From assembly GCA_963724385.1 (NCBI GenBank), contig CAVRUJ010000002.1, forward strand, positions 1,550,001-1,614,000: a DNA stretch of 64,000 nt, in the 5' to 3' direction. This stretch comes from DASXQK01 sp963724385. GTDB lineage: Bacteria; Pseudomonadota; Alphaproteobacteria; Dongiales; Dongiaceae. Shown here piece after piece: positions 26,257-35,240 of this stretch. The position numbers and the translations under genes are program-made. Below the pieces are notes generated by a model, which saw only the letters and a list, made by a program, of their open reading frames with translations, made no database searches and was not told the DNA's origin. Within the stretch, counting starts at the first letter, position 1. Every line of letters starts with the position of its first letter.

Positions 26257-26904
26257 CTACAGCGTCGCCGCCAGCTTCAGGAAGGCCGTGATCTTGCTCG
26301 GGCTCTTGCGCCCCGGTGCATCCTCGACGCCTGAGGAAACGTCGACATGGGTCGCCCGGGTCGCCGCCACGGCGGTCGCGAGGTTCCCGACATTGAGGCC
26401 GCCCGAGAGCATCCAGGGCCTGGTCCAGCGCCGGCCTGCCAGGAGCGCCCAGTCGAAGCTGAGCGCATTGCCGCCCGGCAGCGCCCCTTTCATCGCGGCT
26501 GGCGGCTTGGCATCGAACAGCAGCCAGTCGGCCGCCGGCAGATATTCGTCCGCCGCCGCGATGTCCACCGCCGAGGCGATGCGCAGCGCCTTCATGACGG
26601 GAAGGCCGAAGCGCCGGCGCAGCTCCTTCACCCGGCGCGGCGCTTCGTCGCCGTGGAGCTGCAACATGTCGAGAGAGGCTTCCTTGAGCACGGCCTCGAT
26701 CGTCTCGTCGGCAGCGTCGACGAAAAGCCCGACCTTGACGATCCCCTGCGGCACCGCGCGAACGAGGGCCGCGGCGCCGGCGGGCTGAAGCGCCCGCGGG
26801 CTCGCCGGATAGAACACGAAGCCCAGATGGCTCGCCCCGCCGGCCACCGCCGCGGCAACGGCGGCCGCGCTGTTGAGGCCGCAGATCTTCACCTTGACGG
26901 CCAT
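26257..26904 (-). CDS. trpF: phosphoribosylanthranilate isomerase
   Basis: A 215-residue TIM-barrel enzyme of tryptophan synthesis that isomerises phosphoribosylanthranilate to the CdRP enol. KVKICGLN carries the catalytic cysteine, FVFYPASPRAL is the second family block, and MLSGGLNVGN with VDVSSGVEDAPG forms the phosphate sites and catalytic aspartate region. It overlaps the upstream membrane-protein gene by one base, closing a pyrF–membrane protein–trpF cluster. It is parted from trpBA by about 3 kb of unrelated genes. Confidence 0.95.
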   Translation of the reverse strand: MAVKVKICGLNSAAAVAAAVAGGASHLGFVFYPASPRALQPAGAAALVRAVPQGIVKVGLFVDAADETIEAVLKEASLDMLQLHGDEAPRRVKELRRRFGLPVMKALRIASAVDIAAADEYLPAADWLLFDAKPPAAMKGALPGGNALSFDWALLAGRRWTRPWMLSGGLNVGNLATAVAATRATHVDVSSGVEDAPGRKSPSKITAFLKLAATL

Positions 26905-27710
26905 CAGGTGGGACCGGGCTGGCCGACCAGCCGTCGGAAGACCAGCGCGTTGATGGTCACCAGCACGGCAAGGAGCGCGGTCGAGACGAAGGCGCTGATG
27001 AAGAGCAGCGCATAGGGCGCCAGTTCGCCAAGGCCGATCAGGCCGGCCAATGCGCCGAGCAGGGCGGGAACGGCGAACCAGCCGAAACCCGCAAGGAGAT
27101 AAAGAGCCAGGAGCCGCCGGCCGTTGCCCATCGTCGCCTTCCAGGACCGGCTCATCTCCGAGGGAAGATCGACGGCGATGGCGGCGAAGCTCGGCCCGAG
27201 CCGGCCAAGCGCGTAGGCCGTGATGGGAATGAACCCCAAATAGGCGATGGGCAAGGTGCTGTAAGGGCTGACGCCGGCCCTGAGCGCGATCGCCACATCG
27301 ATGTAGGAGAGGAATCCGGCGATCATGATCATGCCGAGGAAGCAGACCCAGAGCCGGAAGAAATAGCGCAGCTCCCGGAGGCCAAGCTGCACCCCGAGCC
27401 CGCCGCCGGCTTTTTCGGGCCCGAGCAGGATGAGGCGATGCCAGCCGACCCCGAACACGGCAAGCAGCACGAAGTTGGTCACCAGCACCAGCAGGAGGCC
27501 GGGCATCAGCCGGGGATCGACCACGGTCTCGCCGGCCGCATTCACCTGGGCCCCAGCCAGCATGGGGAGCAGGTAGTTGAAGAAAAGGACGTTCAGCGCG
27601 AAGCTGCCGAGAAGGAACACCAGCCCCACCCGCAGCAGGTCGTTCCTGCGCTCGAGGACGAGACGGCAGGCCTCCGCGATGGTCGCCAGCACCGGGATCG
27701 GCGCGCTCAT
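26904..27710 (-). CDS. uncharacterised polytopic membrane protein
   Basis: A 268-residue protein with about six hydrophobic segments (for example VGLVFLLGSFALNVLFF and LVTNFVLLAVFGVGW). I see no catalytic motif. It lies between pyrF, which it overlaps by four bases, and trpF, which it overlaps by one, so it is co-translated with them even though it has no evident role in pyrimidine or tryptophan synthesis. The start at 27710 uses ATG. Confidence 0.72.
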   Translation of the reverse strand: MSAPIPVLATIAEACRLVLERRNDLLRVGLVFLLGSFALNVLFFNYLLPMLAGAQVNAAGETVVDPRLMPGLLLVLVTNFVLLAVFGVGWHRLILLGPEKAGGGLGVQLGLRELRYFFRLWVCFLGMIMIAGFLSYIDVAIALRAGVSPYSTLPIAYLGFIPITAYALGRLGPSFAAIAVDLPSEMSRSWKATMGNGRRLLALYLLAGFGWFAVPALLGALAGLIGLGELAPYALLFISAFVSTALLAVLVTINALVFRRLVGQPGPT

Positions 27711-28420
27711 CGCCCGGCCGCTTCCCCGCGGCCGATCTCGCCGCGGATCGAACGGGCGGCGGCCTTGGGATCGGCTGCACCGGTGATGGGCCGGCCGATG
27801 ACCAGGAAATCGGCGCCGAGCCTGGCCGCCTCGCCCGGCGTCATCACCCGCTTCTGGTCCTGGACCGCGGCCGAGGCCGGGCGAAGGCCCGGCACCACCA
27901 GTTTGAAGTCCGGCCCGCAATCGGCTCGGATGGCGGCGATGTCGGAGCCGGCGCAGACCACGCCGTCGCAGCCCTCGGCCCGGGCGAGCATCGCAAGGCG
28001 CCGGGCCTGGCCCGCAGCCGAGGCGCCCTGGCCGACGGCGGCCAGGTCCTCGTCGGCGAGGCTCGTCAGCACCGTGACCGCAATCAGCAAAGGCCGCGTC
28101 TCGCCCGCTTCGCGCACCGCCTCGGCGGCGGCGCGCAGCATCGCGCGTCCCCCGCCGGCGTGCACATTCAGCATCATGGGCCTGAGGCGCAACGCCGACC
28201 TTACGGCGCCCGCGACCGTGTTCGGGATGTCATGGAACTTGAGATCGAGGAAGAGCGGGCGCCCCAGCGCCGCCACGGCCACGACCCCGGCCGGCCCGTT
28301 GGCAAGGAAGAACTCAAGCCCGAGCTTGACCCCGTCCACCGCTTCGCCCACGGCGCGCGCCTGGTCGAGGGCAAGGGCAAGGTCGGGCGTGTCGAGGGCG
28401 AGCAGAATCCGGGCCGGCAT
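27707..28420 (-). CDS. pyrF: orotidine-5'-phosphate decarboxylase
   Basis: A 237-residue TIM-barrel enzyme that makes UMP, the last step of de novo pyrimidine synthesis. The catalytic Asp-Lys-x-x-Asp array is in FLDLKFHDIPNTV, and the phosphate-binding end is FLVIGRPITGAADP. Length and motif spacing fit the group I family. It is followed by an overlapping membrane-protein gene and preceded by lapA about 68 bases away. Confidence 0.95.
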   Translation of the reverse strand: MPARILLALDTPDLALALDQARAVGEAVDGVKLGLEFFLANGPAGVVAVAALGRPLFLDLKFHDIPNTVAGAVRSALRLRPMMLNVHAGGGRAMLRAAAEAVREAGETRPLLIAVTVLTSLADEDLAAVGQGASAAGQARRLAMLARAEGCDGVVCAGSDIAAIRADCGPDFKLVVPGLRPASAAVQDQKRVMTPGEAARLGADFLVIGRPITGAADPKAAARSIRGEIGRGEAAGR

Positions 28421-28488
28421 GGCGGGCTCTATAGCAGAAGGCGATTGGACGGGATACCGAAGCGGGCGCGAGCGGGAGGGCCCTGGAT

Positions 28489-28821
28489 TCAGCTCCGGGG
28501 CGGCGGCAGGCTGGCAGCGGCACCCGGCGGGCGCTGGGCGGCATGGCGGCGCTCCTGCTCAGCGATCTGGTGGGCCTGGGCGCGCGCCGTCTCCCCCAGC
28601 GCGCGCAGGCGCCGGCGCGTGGCCCCGCCCGACAGCCAGGCGGCGACGGCCCCGGCGAAGAAGCCGATCACGAGCGCCAGGAACAGCGCCACGAAGCCGG
28701 GCAAGGTGAGGCTCCAGGGCAAAGGCCAGAAGCTGAGCGCGAGCGCGCCGCGGTTATCGACGGCGAAGACCACCAGGACGATGAAAAGCGGCAGGCTGAC
28801 GATGAAGGACAATCGGCGCAT
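28489..28821 (-). CDS. LapA family (lipopolysaccharide assembly protein A domain) protein
   Basis: A 110-residue protein with two N-terminal transmembrane helices (FIVSLPLFIVLVVFAV and LPGFVALFLALVIGFFAGAV) linked by a short loop containing DNRG, then a basic cytoplasmic tail predicted to be helical. This is the LapA/YciS arrangement; in E. coli LapA works with LapB to control LPS synthesis. It lies just after ihfB, its usual position, so co-transcription is likely. No lapB is visible in the window. Confidence 0.82.
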   Translation of the reverse strand: MRRLSFIVSLPLFIVLVVFAVDNRGALALSFWPLPWSLTLPGFVALFLALVIGFFAGAVAAWLSGGATRRRLRALGETARAQAHQIAEQERRHAAQRPPGAAASLPPPRS

Positions 28822-28836
28822 CGGCCGGCGCCTGGA

Positions 28837-29124
28837 TCAGGCCTGGCCGCCGTTGAGGCGCTCGCGCAGCTGCTTGCCGGTCTTGAAGAAGGGGATCACC
28901 TTGCGCGCGACCTCCACCGTGTCGCCGGTGCGCGGATTGCGCCCGGTGCGCGCTTCGCGCCGCTTGATCGAGAAGGCGCCGAACCCGCGCAGCTCCACCC
29001 GGTCGCCCCGGGCAAGGGCGGCGGCGATCTCGTCGAATATGGTGACGACGATCCGCTCCACGTCCCGGTGGTAGAGATGCGGGTTGATTTCTCCGATCCG
29101 GAGAATGAGTTCCGACTTGGTCAT
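28837..29124 (-). CDS. ihfB: integration host factor subunit beta
   Basis: A 95-residue DNA-bending histone-like protein, partner of IHF-alpha. The DNA-intercalating arm carries ARTGRNPRTGDTVEV with the conserved proline, and the C-terminus VIPFFKTGKQLRERL is typical. Upstream of rpsA in transcription terms there is a terminator at 29280–29310, so ihfB probably has its own promoter in the gap 29125–29279. ihfB downstream of rpsA is the classic proteobacterial order. Confidence 0.93.
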   Translation of the reverse strand: MTKSELILRIGEINPHLYHRDVERIVVTIFDEIAAALARGDRVELRGFGAFSIKRREARTGRNPRTGDTVEVARKVIPFFKTGKQLRERLNGGQA

Positions 29125-29279
29125 CGTCTGCCCCCGAGGCGCCACGGCCCAAGCCTGGCGCCCTCTGCCCGGCAAAGGTGCCAAACGTGCTGGGGGGCGT
29201 CAAGGGTTAAGTATTTAAGATAACACCGTTTTTTGCCACGGCCCCAAAAGCGGAGCAAGGAACCGCGGCCGGGAAGACG

Positions 29280-29310
29280 AAAAAGGGCCCGGCGGCGGAC
29301 CGCCGGGCCC
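29280..29310 (-). terminator. rho-independent terminator of rpsA
   Basis: On the minus strand a perfect 11-bp stem (plus-strand GGGCCCGGCGG at 29285–29295 with CCGCCGGGCCC at 29300–29310) closes a four-base loop and is followed by five T residues (29284–29280). It lies 30 bases after the rpsA stop and separates rpsA from ihfB. Confidence 0.9.
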
Positions 29311-29339
29311 CATTCGACTTCAGCGAAACCCTGGCGCTG

Positions 29340-31130
29340 CTACTCGGCCTCGGCCTCGTTCTTGTTCTTCGACTTGCTCTTGGCCTTGGCCTTGGGAGCG
29401 GCTTCTTCAGCCTCCTCCCCTTCGGACTTGGCCTTCTGGGCGCGCGAGATCGCCGCGCCCAGGATATCGCCCAGGCTGGCGCCGGAATCGGTCGAGCCGA
29501 ACTCCTCGAGCGCCTTCTTGTCCTCGTCCACCTCGCGCGCCTTGATGGAGAGGTTGAGTTTGCGCGTCTTGGCGTCCATGACCGTGATCTTGGCGTCAAT
29601 CTTTTCGCCGATGGCGAAGCGCTCGGGCCGCTGCTCGCCGCGTTCGCGGGAAAGCTCCGCCTTGCGGATGAAGCCGAGAGTCCCGTCGCTGAGCGCCACT
29701 TCGACGCCGCCCTCGTTGATCGCCGTCACGCTGACCGTCACCACCTCGCCCTTCTTGTGGGTCGCGGCGGTGGCGGCGAACTGGTCGGTGGTCAGTTGCT
29801 TGATGCCCAGCGAGATGCGTTCCTTCTCGACATCGGCGTCCAGCACCTTGACCTTGACCTGGTCGCCCTTCTTGTAGGCGTTGATCGCCTGCTCGCCAGG
29901 CTTCTGCCAGTCGAGGTCGGAGAGATGGACCATGCCGTCGATCTCGCCCGGCAGGCCGACGAAGAGGCCGAACTCGGTGATGTTCTTCACTTCGCCGGTC
30001 ATCTCGCTGCCGGCCGGATACTTGTCCTTGAAGGCCTGCCAGGGGTTCTCCAGGCACTGCTTCAAGCCGAGGCTGATGCGCCGCTTGGTCGGATCGACGT
30101 CCAGCACCATGACCTCGACCTGCTGGCTGGTGGAGACGATCTTGCCCGGATGGACGTTCTTCTTGGTCCAGCTCATCTCCGAGACATGGACCAGGCCCTC
30201 GATCCCCGGCTCCAGCTCCACGAAGGCGCCGTAATCCGTGATGTTGGTGACGCGGCCGGTGAACTTGGCGCCGACCGGATATTTGACCTCGACCTTCTCC
30301 CAGGGATCGGCCTCGAGCTGCTTCATGCCGAGGGAAATGCGCTGGGTCTCCGGGTTGAAGCGGATGACCTGCACCTTCACCGTCTGGCCGATGGAAAGCG
30401 CTTCGGAGGGATGGTTGATGCGCCGCCAGGCGATGTCGGTCACATGCAGCAGGCCGTCGACCCCGCCCAGATCGACGAAGGCGCCGTAGTCGGTGATGTT
30501 CTTGACCACGCCCTGGAGCACCTGGCCCTCGCGCAGCGAGGAGACAAGCTCGGAGCGGGCCTCGGCCCGGCTCTCCTCCATGACGGCGCGGCGCGAGACC
30601 ACGATGTTGCCGCGCGCGCGGTCCATCTTCAGGATCTGGAACGGCTGGGGCGTGCCCATCAGGGGGCCGACGTCGCGCACCGGACGGATGTCCACCTGGC
30701 TGCCGGGCAGGAAGGCCACGGCGCCGGAGAGATCGACGGTGAAGCCGCCCTTGACCCGGCCGAAGATGATGCCGGTCACGCGCTGGTTGTCCTTGAAGGT
30801 CTTCTCGAGCTGGGTCCAGGACTCCTCCCGCCGCGCCTTGTCCCGGGACAGCACGGCCTCGCCGTTCTTGTCCTCCATGCGCTCGAGATAGACTTCGACC
30901 GTGTCGCCCACCTTGATCTCGGACTTCTGGCCGGGGCCGGAGAATTCCTTGAGCTGGACGCGGCCCTCGGACTTGAGGCCGACGTCGATGAGGGCGAAAT
31001 CGTTCTCGATGGCAACGACGACGCCCTTGAGGACGCTGCCCTCGAGGCCGTTGCCGGCGCCGATGGATTCCTCGAGCAGGGCGGAGAAATTCTCCTTGGC
31101 GGGCGTGGTGGCTTGGGCCGTATTGGCCAT
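29340..31130 (-). CDS. rpsA: 30S ribosomal protein S1
   Basis: A 596-residue RNA-binding protein needed for initiation on structured mRNAs. Six S1 repeats can be traced. Repeats 1 and 2 are the degenerate ribosome-binding pair (starting near residues 35 and 120). Repeats 3–5 carry VKNITDYGAFVDLGG, VTNITDYGAFVELEP and VKNITEFGLFVGLPG, near residues 205, 290 and 377. The sixth is divergent. A lysine- and glutamate-rich tail ends the protein. It lies downstream of cmk (74-base gap) and has a strong terminator. Confidence 0.96.
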   Translation of the reverse strand: MANTAQATTPAKENFSALLEESIGAGNGLEGSVLKGVVVAIENDFALIDVGLKSEGRVQLKEFSGPGQKSEIKVGDTVEVYLERMEDKNGEAVLSRDKARREESWTQLEKTFKDNQRVTGIIFGRVKGGFTVDLSGAVAFLPGSQVDIRPVRDVGPLMGTPQPFQILKMDRARGNIVVSRRAVMEESRAEARSELVSSLREGQVLQGVVKNITDYGAFVDLGGVDGLLHVTDIAWRRINHPSEALSIGQTVKVQVIRFNPETQRISLGMKQLEADPWEKVEVKYPVGAKFTGRVTNITDYGAFVELEPGIEGLVHVSEMSWTKKNVHPGKIVSTSQQVEVMVLDVDPTKRRISLGLKQCLENPWQAFKDKYPAGSEMTGEVKNITEFGLFVGLPGEIDGMVHLSDLDWQKPGEQAINAYKKGDQVKVKVLDADVEKERISLGIKQLTTDQFAATAATHKKGEVVTVSVTAINEGGVEVALSDGTLGFIRKAELSRERGEQRPERFAIGEKIDAKITVMDAKTRKLNLSIKAREVDEDKKALEEFGSTDSGASLGDILGAAISRAQKAKSEGEEAEEAAPKAKAKSKSKNKNEAEAE

Positions 31131-31204
31131 GGCGATAAGTTCCTTCCTCTTGCTATTCCGGCCGGCCGGTTGAATCCGGCGGTCTTGGAAATTCCCGCCC
31201 GGGA

Positions 31205-31828
31205 CTATCCGCGGGCGAGGTCCGGCAGGACCCGGTCGATATGCGCGACCGCCAGGGCGAAGACGCCATCGGCATCCAGCTTGGAGCTGTCGATGACGAA
31301 GGCATCCTTGGCCGGGGTCAGGGGCGCGACCTCGCGACCACGGTCGCGGGCATCGCGGGCCTTCATGTCCTGCAGAACGCGGCTGTATATACTCGCAACC
31401 CCCCGCTCCCGCAACTCCCTGTGGCGCCTTTCCGCCCTCACCTCCGGGCTGGCGTCGATGAAGATCTTGGCGCGAGCATCGGGGAAGACCACGGTGCCGA
31501 TATCGCGCCCGTCCAGCACCGCCCCCGGCGGAACCTCGGCGAAGCGCCGCTGGAGCGCCCGGAGCGCGGTCCGGACCTCCGGGATGGCCGCCGCCTTGGA
31601 CGCCGCCTCCCCCACCTCCTCGCCCCGGAGCTCGGGTCCATCGAGGTCGGCAAGCGTCACGGATCCGGCCGCCGCCACCGGGTCCAGCCTCTGGCGCAAG
31701 ACCTTCAGGCCGACGGCCCGATAGACCATGCCGGTGTCGAGGTGCCGGAGCCCATAATGGGCCGCGAGGCGCTTGGCCAAGGTGCCCTTGCCCGAGGCGG
31801 CCGGGCCGTCGACGGCGATCACGGTCAT
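31205..31828 (-). CDS. cmk: (d)CMP kinase
   Basis: A 207-residue kinase that phosphorylates CMP and dCMP. The P-loop is DGPAASGKGTLAKRL, followed by LDTGMVYRAVG and LDGRDIGTVVFPDA, the CMP-binding blocks. The length is slightly short but normal for alphaproteobacteria. Its start overlaps the aroA stop by four bases. aroA–cmk–rpsA is a widely conserved proteobacterial order. Confidence 0.95.
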   Translation of the reverse strand: MTVIAVDGPAASGKGTLAKRLAAHYGLRHLDTGMVYRAVGLKVLRQRLDPVAAAGSVTLADLDGPELRGEEVGEAASKAAAIPEVRTALRALQRRFAEVPPGAVLDGRDIGTVVFPDARAKIFIDASPEVRAERRHRELRERGVASIYSRVLQDMKARDARDRGREVAPLTPAKDAFVIDSSKLDADGVFALAVAHIDRVLPDLARG

Positions 31829-33147
31829 CGCGGCGCCAGGCGAGCGCCGAGCCCGTTCATCAGGGAGACGAAACCCGGAAAGCTGGTGTCGATGGGGGAG
31901 GCATCGTCGATGGCAACCGGCCGTTCGGCCGCCAGACCCAGGACCAAAAAGGCCATGGCGATGCGATGGTCGAGGTTGGTCTCGATGGTAGTGCCGCCCG
32001 CCGGCTTCCGGCCGCGCCCCTTGACGACGAGGCTGTCCTCGCCCTCCTCCACCGCGACGCCGCAGGCGGCGAGGCCCCGGGCGACGGCCGCAAGCCGGTC
32101 GCTTTCCTTGACCCTGAGCTCGGCAAGGCCGGCCATCCGCGTCTCGCCCTCGGCGAAGGCGGCGGCCACGGCGAGGATGGGAAACTCGTCGATCATGGAA
32201 GGCGCGCGTTCGGCCGGCACGCCGACGCCCGCGAGCCGGCTCGCCCGCACCCGAAGGTCGCCCACTGCCTCGCCTGCCTGCTGGCGCCGGTTCCCGATCT
32301 CGATGGCAGCGCCCATCTCATGAAGCGTGTCGAGAAGCCCGATGCGATGCGGGTTGAGGCCAATTCCTTTCAGCAGGATGTCCGAGCCCGGCAGCAGGAG
32401 TGCCGCCACCAGCGGAAAGGCGGCCGAGGACGGGTCGCCCGGCACTTCGATCGCCCGGCCGGTGATCTCCGGCTGACCCACGAGTGTAGTGACCCGCCCT
32501 TCGGCGCTCGCTTCCACCCGGACCTCGGCGCCGAAATGGCGCAGCATCAATTCGGTGTGATCGCGGGTCGGCTCCGGCTCGACGACTATGGTGTCGCCCG
32601 GGGTGTTGAGCCCGGCCAGCAGCACGGCCGACTTCACCTGGGCCGAGGGCACGGGCAGGCGATAGCGGATCGGCATGGGATCGGGGGTGCCGGTGACGGC
32701 GAGCGGGAGATACCGGCCCTGGCGGGCGACGAAGCGGGCGCCTATCCGGGAGAGCGGCTCGATCACCCGGGCCATGGGCCGGCGGCGCAGCGATGCATCG
32801 CCGGTAAGGAAGGCGGTCAGCGGGTGGCTCGCGAGAATGCCTAGGAGCAGGCGCGCGCCGGTGCCGGCATTGCCCAGATCCAGCAGGTCCGTGGGCTCAA
32901 CCAGCGCCCCGATGCCGCGGCCGACGACCCGCCAGACGCCGTCCTCGCCGCGCTTTGCTTCGGCGCCGAGCGCCCGCATGGCGGCCGCGCTGCGCAGCAC
33001 GTCCTCGCCTTCCAGGAGGCCGCGGATCTCGGTCTTGCCCACGGCGAGCGCGCCCAGCATGAGGGCGCGATGCGAGATGGATTTGTCGCCCGGGACGCGC
33101 GCGGTGCCGGAAAGCGCGCCGGATGTTCCGGAAACAAGCGGCTGCAA
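31825..33147 (-). CDS. aroA: 3-phosphoshikimate 1-carboxyvinyltransferase (EPSP synthase)
   Basis: Catalyses the sixth step of the shikimate pathway, joining PEP and shikimate-3-phosphate. Signatures are VPGDKSISHRALMLG at the N-terminus, LGNAGTGARLLLG and RVKESDRLAAVARGL. I prefer the TTG at 33147 as start: AGGGGAG sits seven bases upstream and the protein then begins MQPLVSGTSG, like homologues. The in-frame ATG at 33177 adds ten residues with a poorly spaced site. The product is 440 residues. It is divergent from the TIGR02300 gene. Confidence 0.94.
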   Translation of the reverse strand: MQPLVSGTSGALSGTARVPGDKSISHRALMLGALAVGKTEIRGLLEGEDVLRSAAAMRALGAEAKRGEDGVWRVVGRGIGALVEPTDLLDLGNAGTGARLLLGILASHPLTAFLTGDASLRRRPMARVIEPLSRIGARFVARQGRYLPLAVTGTPDPMPIRYRLPVPSAQVKSAVLLAGLNTPGDTIVVEPEPTRDHTELMLRHFGAEVRVEASAEGRVTTLVGQPEITGRAIEVPGDPSSAAFPLVAALLLPGSDILLKGIGLNPHRIGLLDTLHEMGAAIEIGNRRQQAGEAVGDLRVRASRLAGVGVPAERAPSMIDEFPILAVAAAFAEGETRMAGLAELRVKESDRLAAVARGLAACGVAVEEGEDSLVVKGRGRKPAGGTTIETNLDHRIAMAFLVLGLAAERPVAIDDASPIDTSFPGFVSLMNGLGARLAPR

Positions 33148-33286
33148 GACGATTCTCCCCTTCGTGACATTCCGCATCGCCCCCTTGAATTGGGGCGGCC
33201 GACCGTAGAATTACCTTTTGACAGGGCGGATCGATCATGGCAATTGGCAGCCCGGTTCGACACCGCCCCCTCGCATCGGAGGAGAC

Positions 33287-33631
33287 GTGAACACAGTGAC
33301 GAAGCAAGTCTGGGGCGCCAAGCGCCAATGCCCGGAATGCGGCGCCCGCTTCTACGACCTCAACAAGGCTCCGATCGTCTGCCCGAAGTGCAAGAAGGTC
33401 TATGAGCCCGAGGCGGTGAAGCCGAGCCGCCGCAGCCGGCCCCAGCCGCCGGCCAAGAAGCCGGTGCCGGTGCCGAAGGCCCCGGTAGAGGCCGAGGTCC
33501 CCGACGCCGGGCTCGACGAGCCGGCGGCGGAAGAGGAAGAAGAGGTGCTGGAAGATACCTCGGAGCTCGGCGAAGACGAGGACGACGTGGCCGAGGTAAT
33601 CGAGAAGGTCGACGAGGGCGAGGAGCGCTAG
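33287..33631 (+). CDS. TIGR02300-family zinc-ribbon protein
   Basis: A 114-residue protein found mainly in alphaproteobacteria. The N-terminus holds a zinc ribbon (CPECGARFYDL and VCPKCKK). The centre is rich in Pro and Lys, and the C-terminal third is strongly acidic (runs of Glu and Asp). GGAGG precedes the GTG at 33287. The function is unknown; the small ribbon plus acidic tail suggests a protein- or RNA-contact adaptor. Its position divergent from aroA and before a tRNA is common in the class. Confidence 0.88.
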   Translation: MNTVTKQVWGAKRQCPECGARFYDLNKAPIVCPKCKKVYEPEAVKPSRRSRPQPPAKKPVPVPKAPVEAEVPDAGLDEPAAEEEEEVLEDTSELGEDEDDVAEVIEKVDEGEER

Positions 33632-33713
33632 GCTCGACCGCTCTCGCGCGGCGCCGTTTTTTCGCGGCACCGTTTTTGCTTGAATGCCGGGAGCCGGCTT
33701 CCTAGGTTCGGCC

Positions 33714-33730
33714 CTGGGGTTCGATCCCGG
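33714..33730 (+). other. tRNA T-arm-like segment
   Basis: CTGGGGTTCGATCCCGG forms a five-base-pair stem around a seven-base loop containing TTCGA, the shape of a tRNA T-arm, about 50 bases before the intact tRNA-Ala. No acceptor, D or anticodon arm accompanies it and no CCA follows. It may be a remnant of a second tRNA or coincidence. Confidence 0.2.
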
Positions 33731-33776
33731 TCCAAGGCCGTGGCAGCGATAAGTGCGGCGGCAAGACCCAGTTTTC

Positions 33777-33852
<76 letters not shown>

Positions 33853-33862
33853 ATCAAGGCAA

Positions 33863-33888
33863 GGGCTCGGCCAGCGATGGCCGGGCCC
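33863..33888 (+). terminator. hairpin after tRNA-Ala
   Basis: GGGCTCGGCC (33863–33872) pairs with GGCCGGGCCC (33879–33888), one G·T pair included, around a six-base loop, ten bases after the tRNA. Only two T residues follow, so termination is likely but not certain. Confidence 0.5.
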
Positions 33889-33926
33889 TTGTCGCGTCCG
33901 AGGGCCGCGGCGTTGCCTCGTTGCCT

Positions 33927-34098
33927 AGTCCCGGCATACCGTTCCGCCGCCCCATGGGCTAACGTTCCCCCTTCATCCGAAGCCGTCCCCAAGGAGCCCG
34001 ACCATGCCCGACGATCGCCCGATTGAGAGAATCGCCCGCAGCTTCGGACCGGCAGCCATGACGGCGGCCAAGCAGACCGCCTTCGATTGGGTCAAGGC
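33927..34098 (+). repeat. direct repeat copy A, M20 promoter and 5' end
   Basis: This segment matches 39246–39418 in the same orientation: the same promoter region, the same AAGGAG ribosome-binding site and the same first codons of the M20 amidohydrolase gene. In the first 95 coding bases I count eight differences, seven of them changing amino acids. The two copies bracket about 5.1 kb of accessory DNA. Confidence 0.85.
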
Positions 34099-34126
34099 CT
34101 GGCGGCTCGTGGCTTGCGCGGCCTGA
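34004..34126 (+). pseudogene. truncated M20 amidohydrolase 5' fragment
   Basis: Begins MPDDRP and continues SFGPAAMTAAKQ and FDWVKA exactly as the intact gene at 39324, then leaves homology at about 34098 and stops at 34126 after nine unrelated residues. Its ribosome-binding site is intact, so a 40-residue peptide could still be made. Five of its first 31 residues differ from the intact copy, so it is a diverged paralogue rather than a fresh duplicate. It was probably cut by the insertion or deletion that brought in the IS481-type element. Confidence 0.75.
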
Positions 34127-34185
34127 TATTCAGCCTTGCTCGCCTTCATCATTTCCGACGGACGTAGCGTAATTCCTGGCCGCTA

Positions 34186-35240
34186 GCTGTGAGCTTTCAA
34201 CAGGTTGTCCATCCGGCCCCTGCCGGGAGAAGCTGAAGGTGTCGAAGCCTCAGTGATCTCAGGGAGAGACCGGATGAACGTTCACAAGAATGCCCGTCTC
34301 ACGGCGCACGGTCGAGAGTGGATCGTGGCCCGGGTGGCGAGCGGGCAGACGCTGCAGGCCGTCAGCGAAGCCGTAGGTGTCTGCCCGCGGACGGTGCGCA
34401 AATGGGTGAAACGCTACGATGCTGAAGGACTTGCCGGCTTGGCGGACCGCAGCTCGCGGCCCCGACGGCTGTATCGGCCGACGCCGCAGGCGATCGTCGA
34501 ACGCATTGAAACCCTTCGGCGCGAGCGATTGACCGGCAAGGCGATTGCGGCCGAGGTCGGAGTCTCGCCGGCGACCGTCAGCCGGCTTTTGAAGCGCTTG
34601 GGCCTGAACAAGCTGAGCGCCCTGGAGCCGGCCGAGCCGGTGCGCCGCTATGAACGCGAAAACCCCGGCGAACTCATCCACATCGATATCAAAAAACTCG
34701 GCAGGATCGATGGCGTCGGCCACCGGATCACGGGCGACCGTAAAGGCCAGAGCAGCCGGCGAAGCCGGGGCCAAGGCCTCGGCTGGGAGTTCGTCCATGT
34801 CTGCATCGACGATGCCTCGCGCGTCGCCTTCAGCCAGGTCATGAAGGACGAGAAGAAGGGCAGTGCCGTCGCCTTCCTCAGGGCCGCCATCGCCTATTAC
34901 GCAAGCCTCGGCGTCCAGGTGCAACGCGTCATGACCGACAACGGCTCGTGCTACAAATCCTTCGCCTTCGCGCGGGCCTGCAAACGGCTCCGCCTCAGGC
35001 ACATCCGAACCAAACCCTATACCCCCAAGACCAACGGCAAGGCCGAGCGGTTCATCCAGAACGTCGTTACGCGAGTGGGCCTACGCCAGGGCCTACCATC
35101 ACTCAGACCAGCGCACCGCCGAACTGCCGCGATGGCTTCATCGATACAACTGGCATCGCCCCCATGGCAGTATCGGCTCAATGCCACCGATCAGCAGGCT
35201 CCCTTTGACCGGGAACAACCTATTGAGGCTCCACACCTAG
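34186..35240 (+). mobile_element. IS481-family element, right end missing
   Basis: The transposase type is IS481. The left end appears to lie near TGTGAGCTTTCAACAGG at about 34188, 85 bases before the gene. A matching inverted copy should follow the transposase stop, but the sequence there passes directly into an unrelated palindromic repeat. No target-site duplication can be defined. With a frameshifted transposase and only one end the element should be immobile. Confidence 0.7.
34274..35240 (+). pseudogene. IS481 family transposase, frameshifted
   Basis: The N-terminus has a helix-turn-helix (VSEAVGVCPRTVRKWVKR) and a second HTH (AAEVGVSPATVSRLLKRLG). The DDE catalytic core follows: IHIDIKKLGRI, then VMTDNGSCYKS, then KTNGKAERFIQ. 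Directly after KAERFIQ one extra A (AA at 35060–35061) shifts the frame. Removing it restores EWAYARAYHHSDQRTAELP, HRYNWHRPHGSIGS and a stop at 35238–35240, the normal C-terminus. As it stands the protein would run on into unrelated sequence to 35362. The start is the ATG at 34274 after GGGAGAG. Confidence 0.85.
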
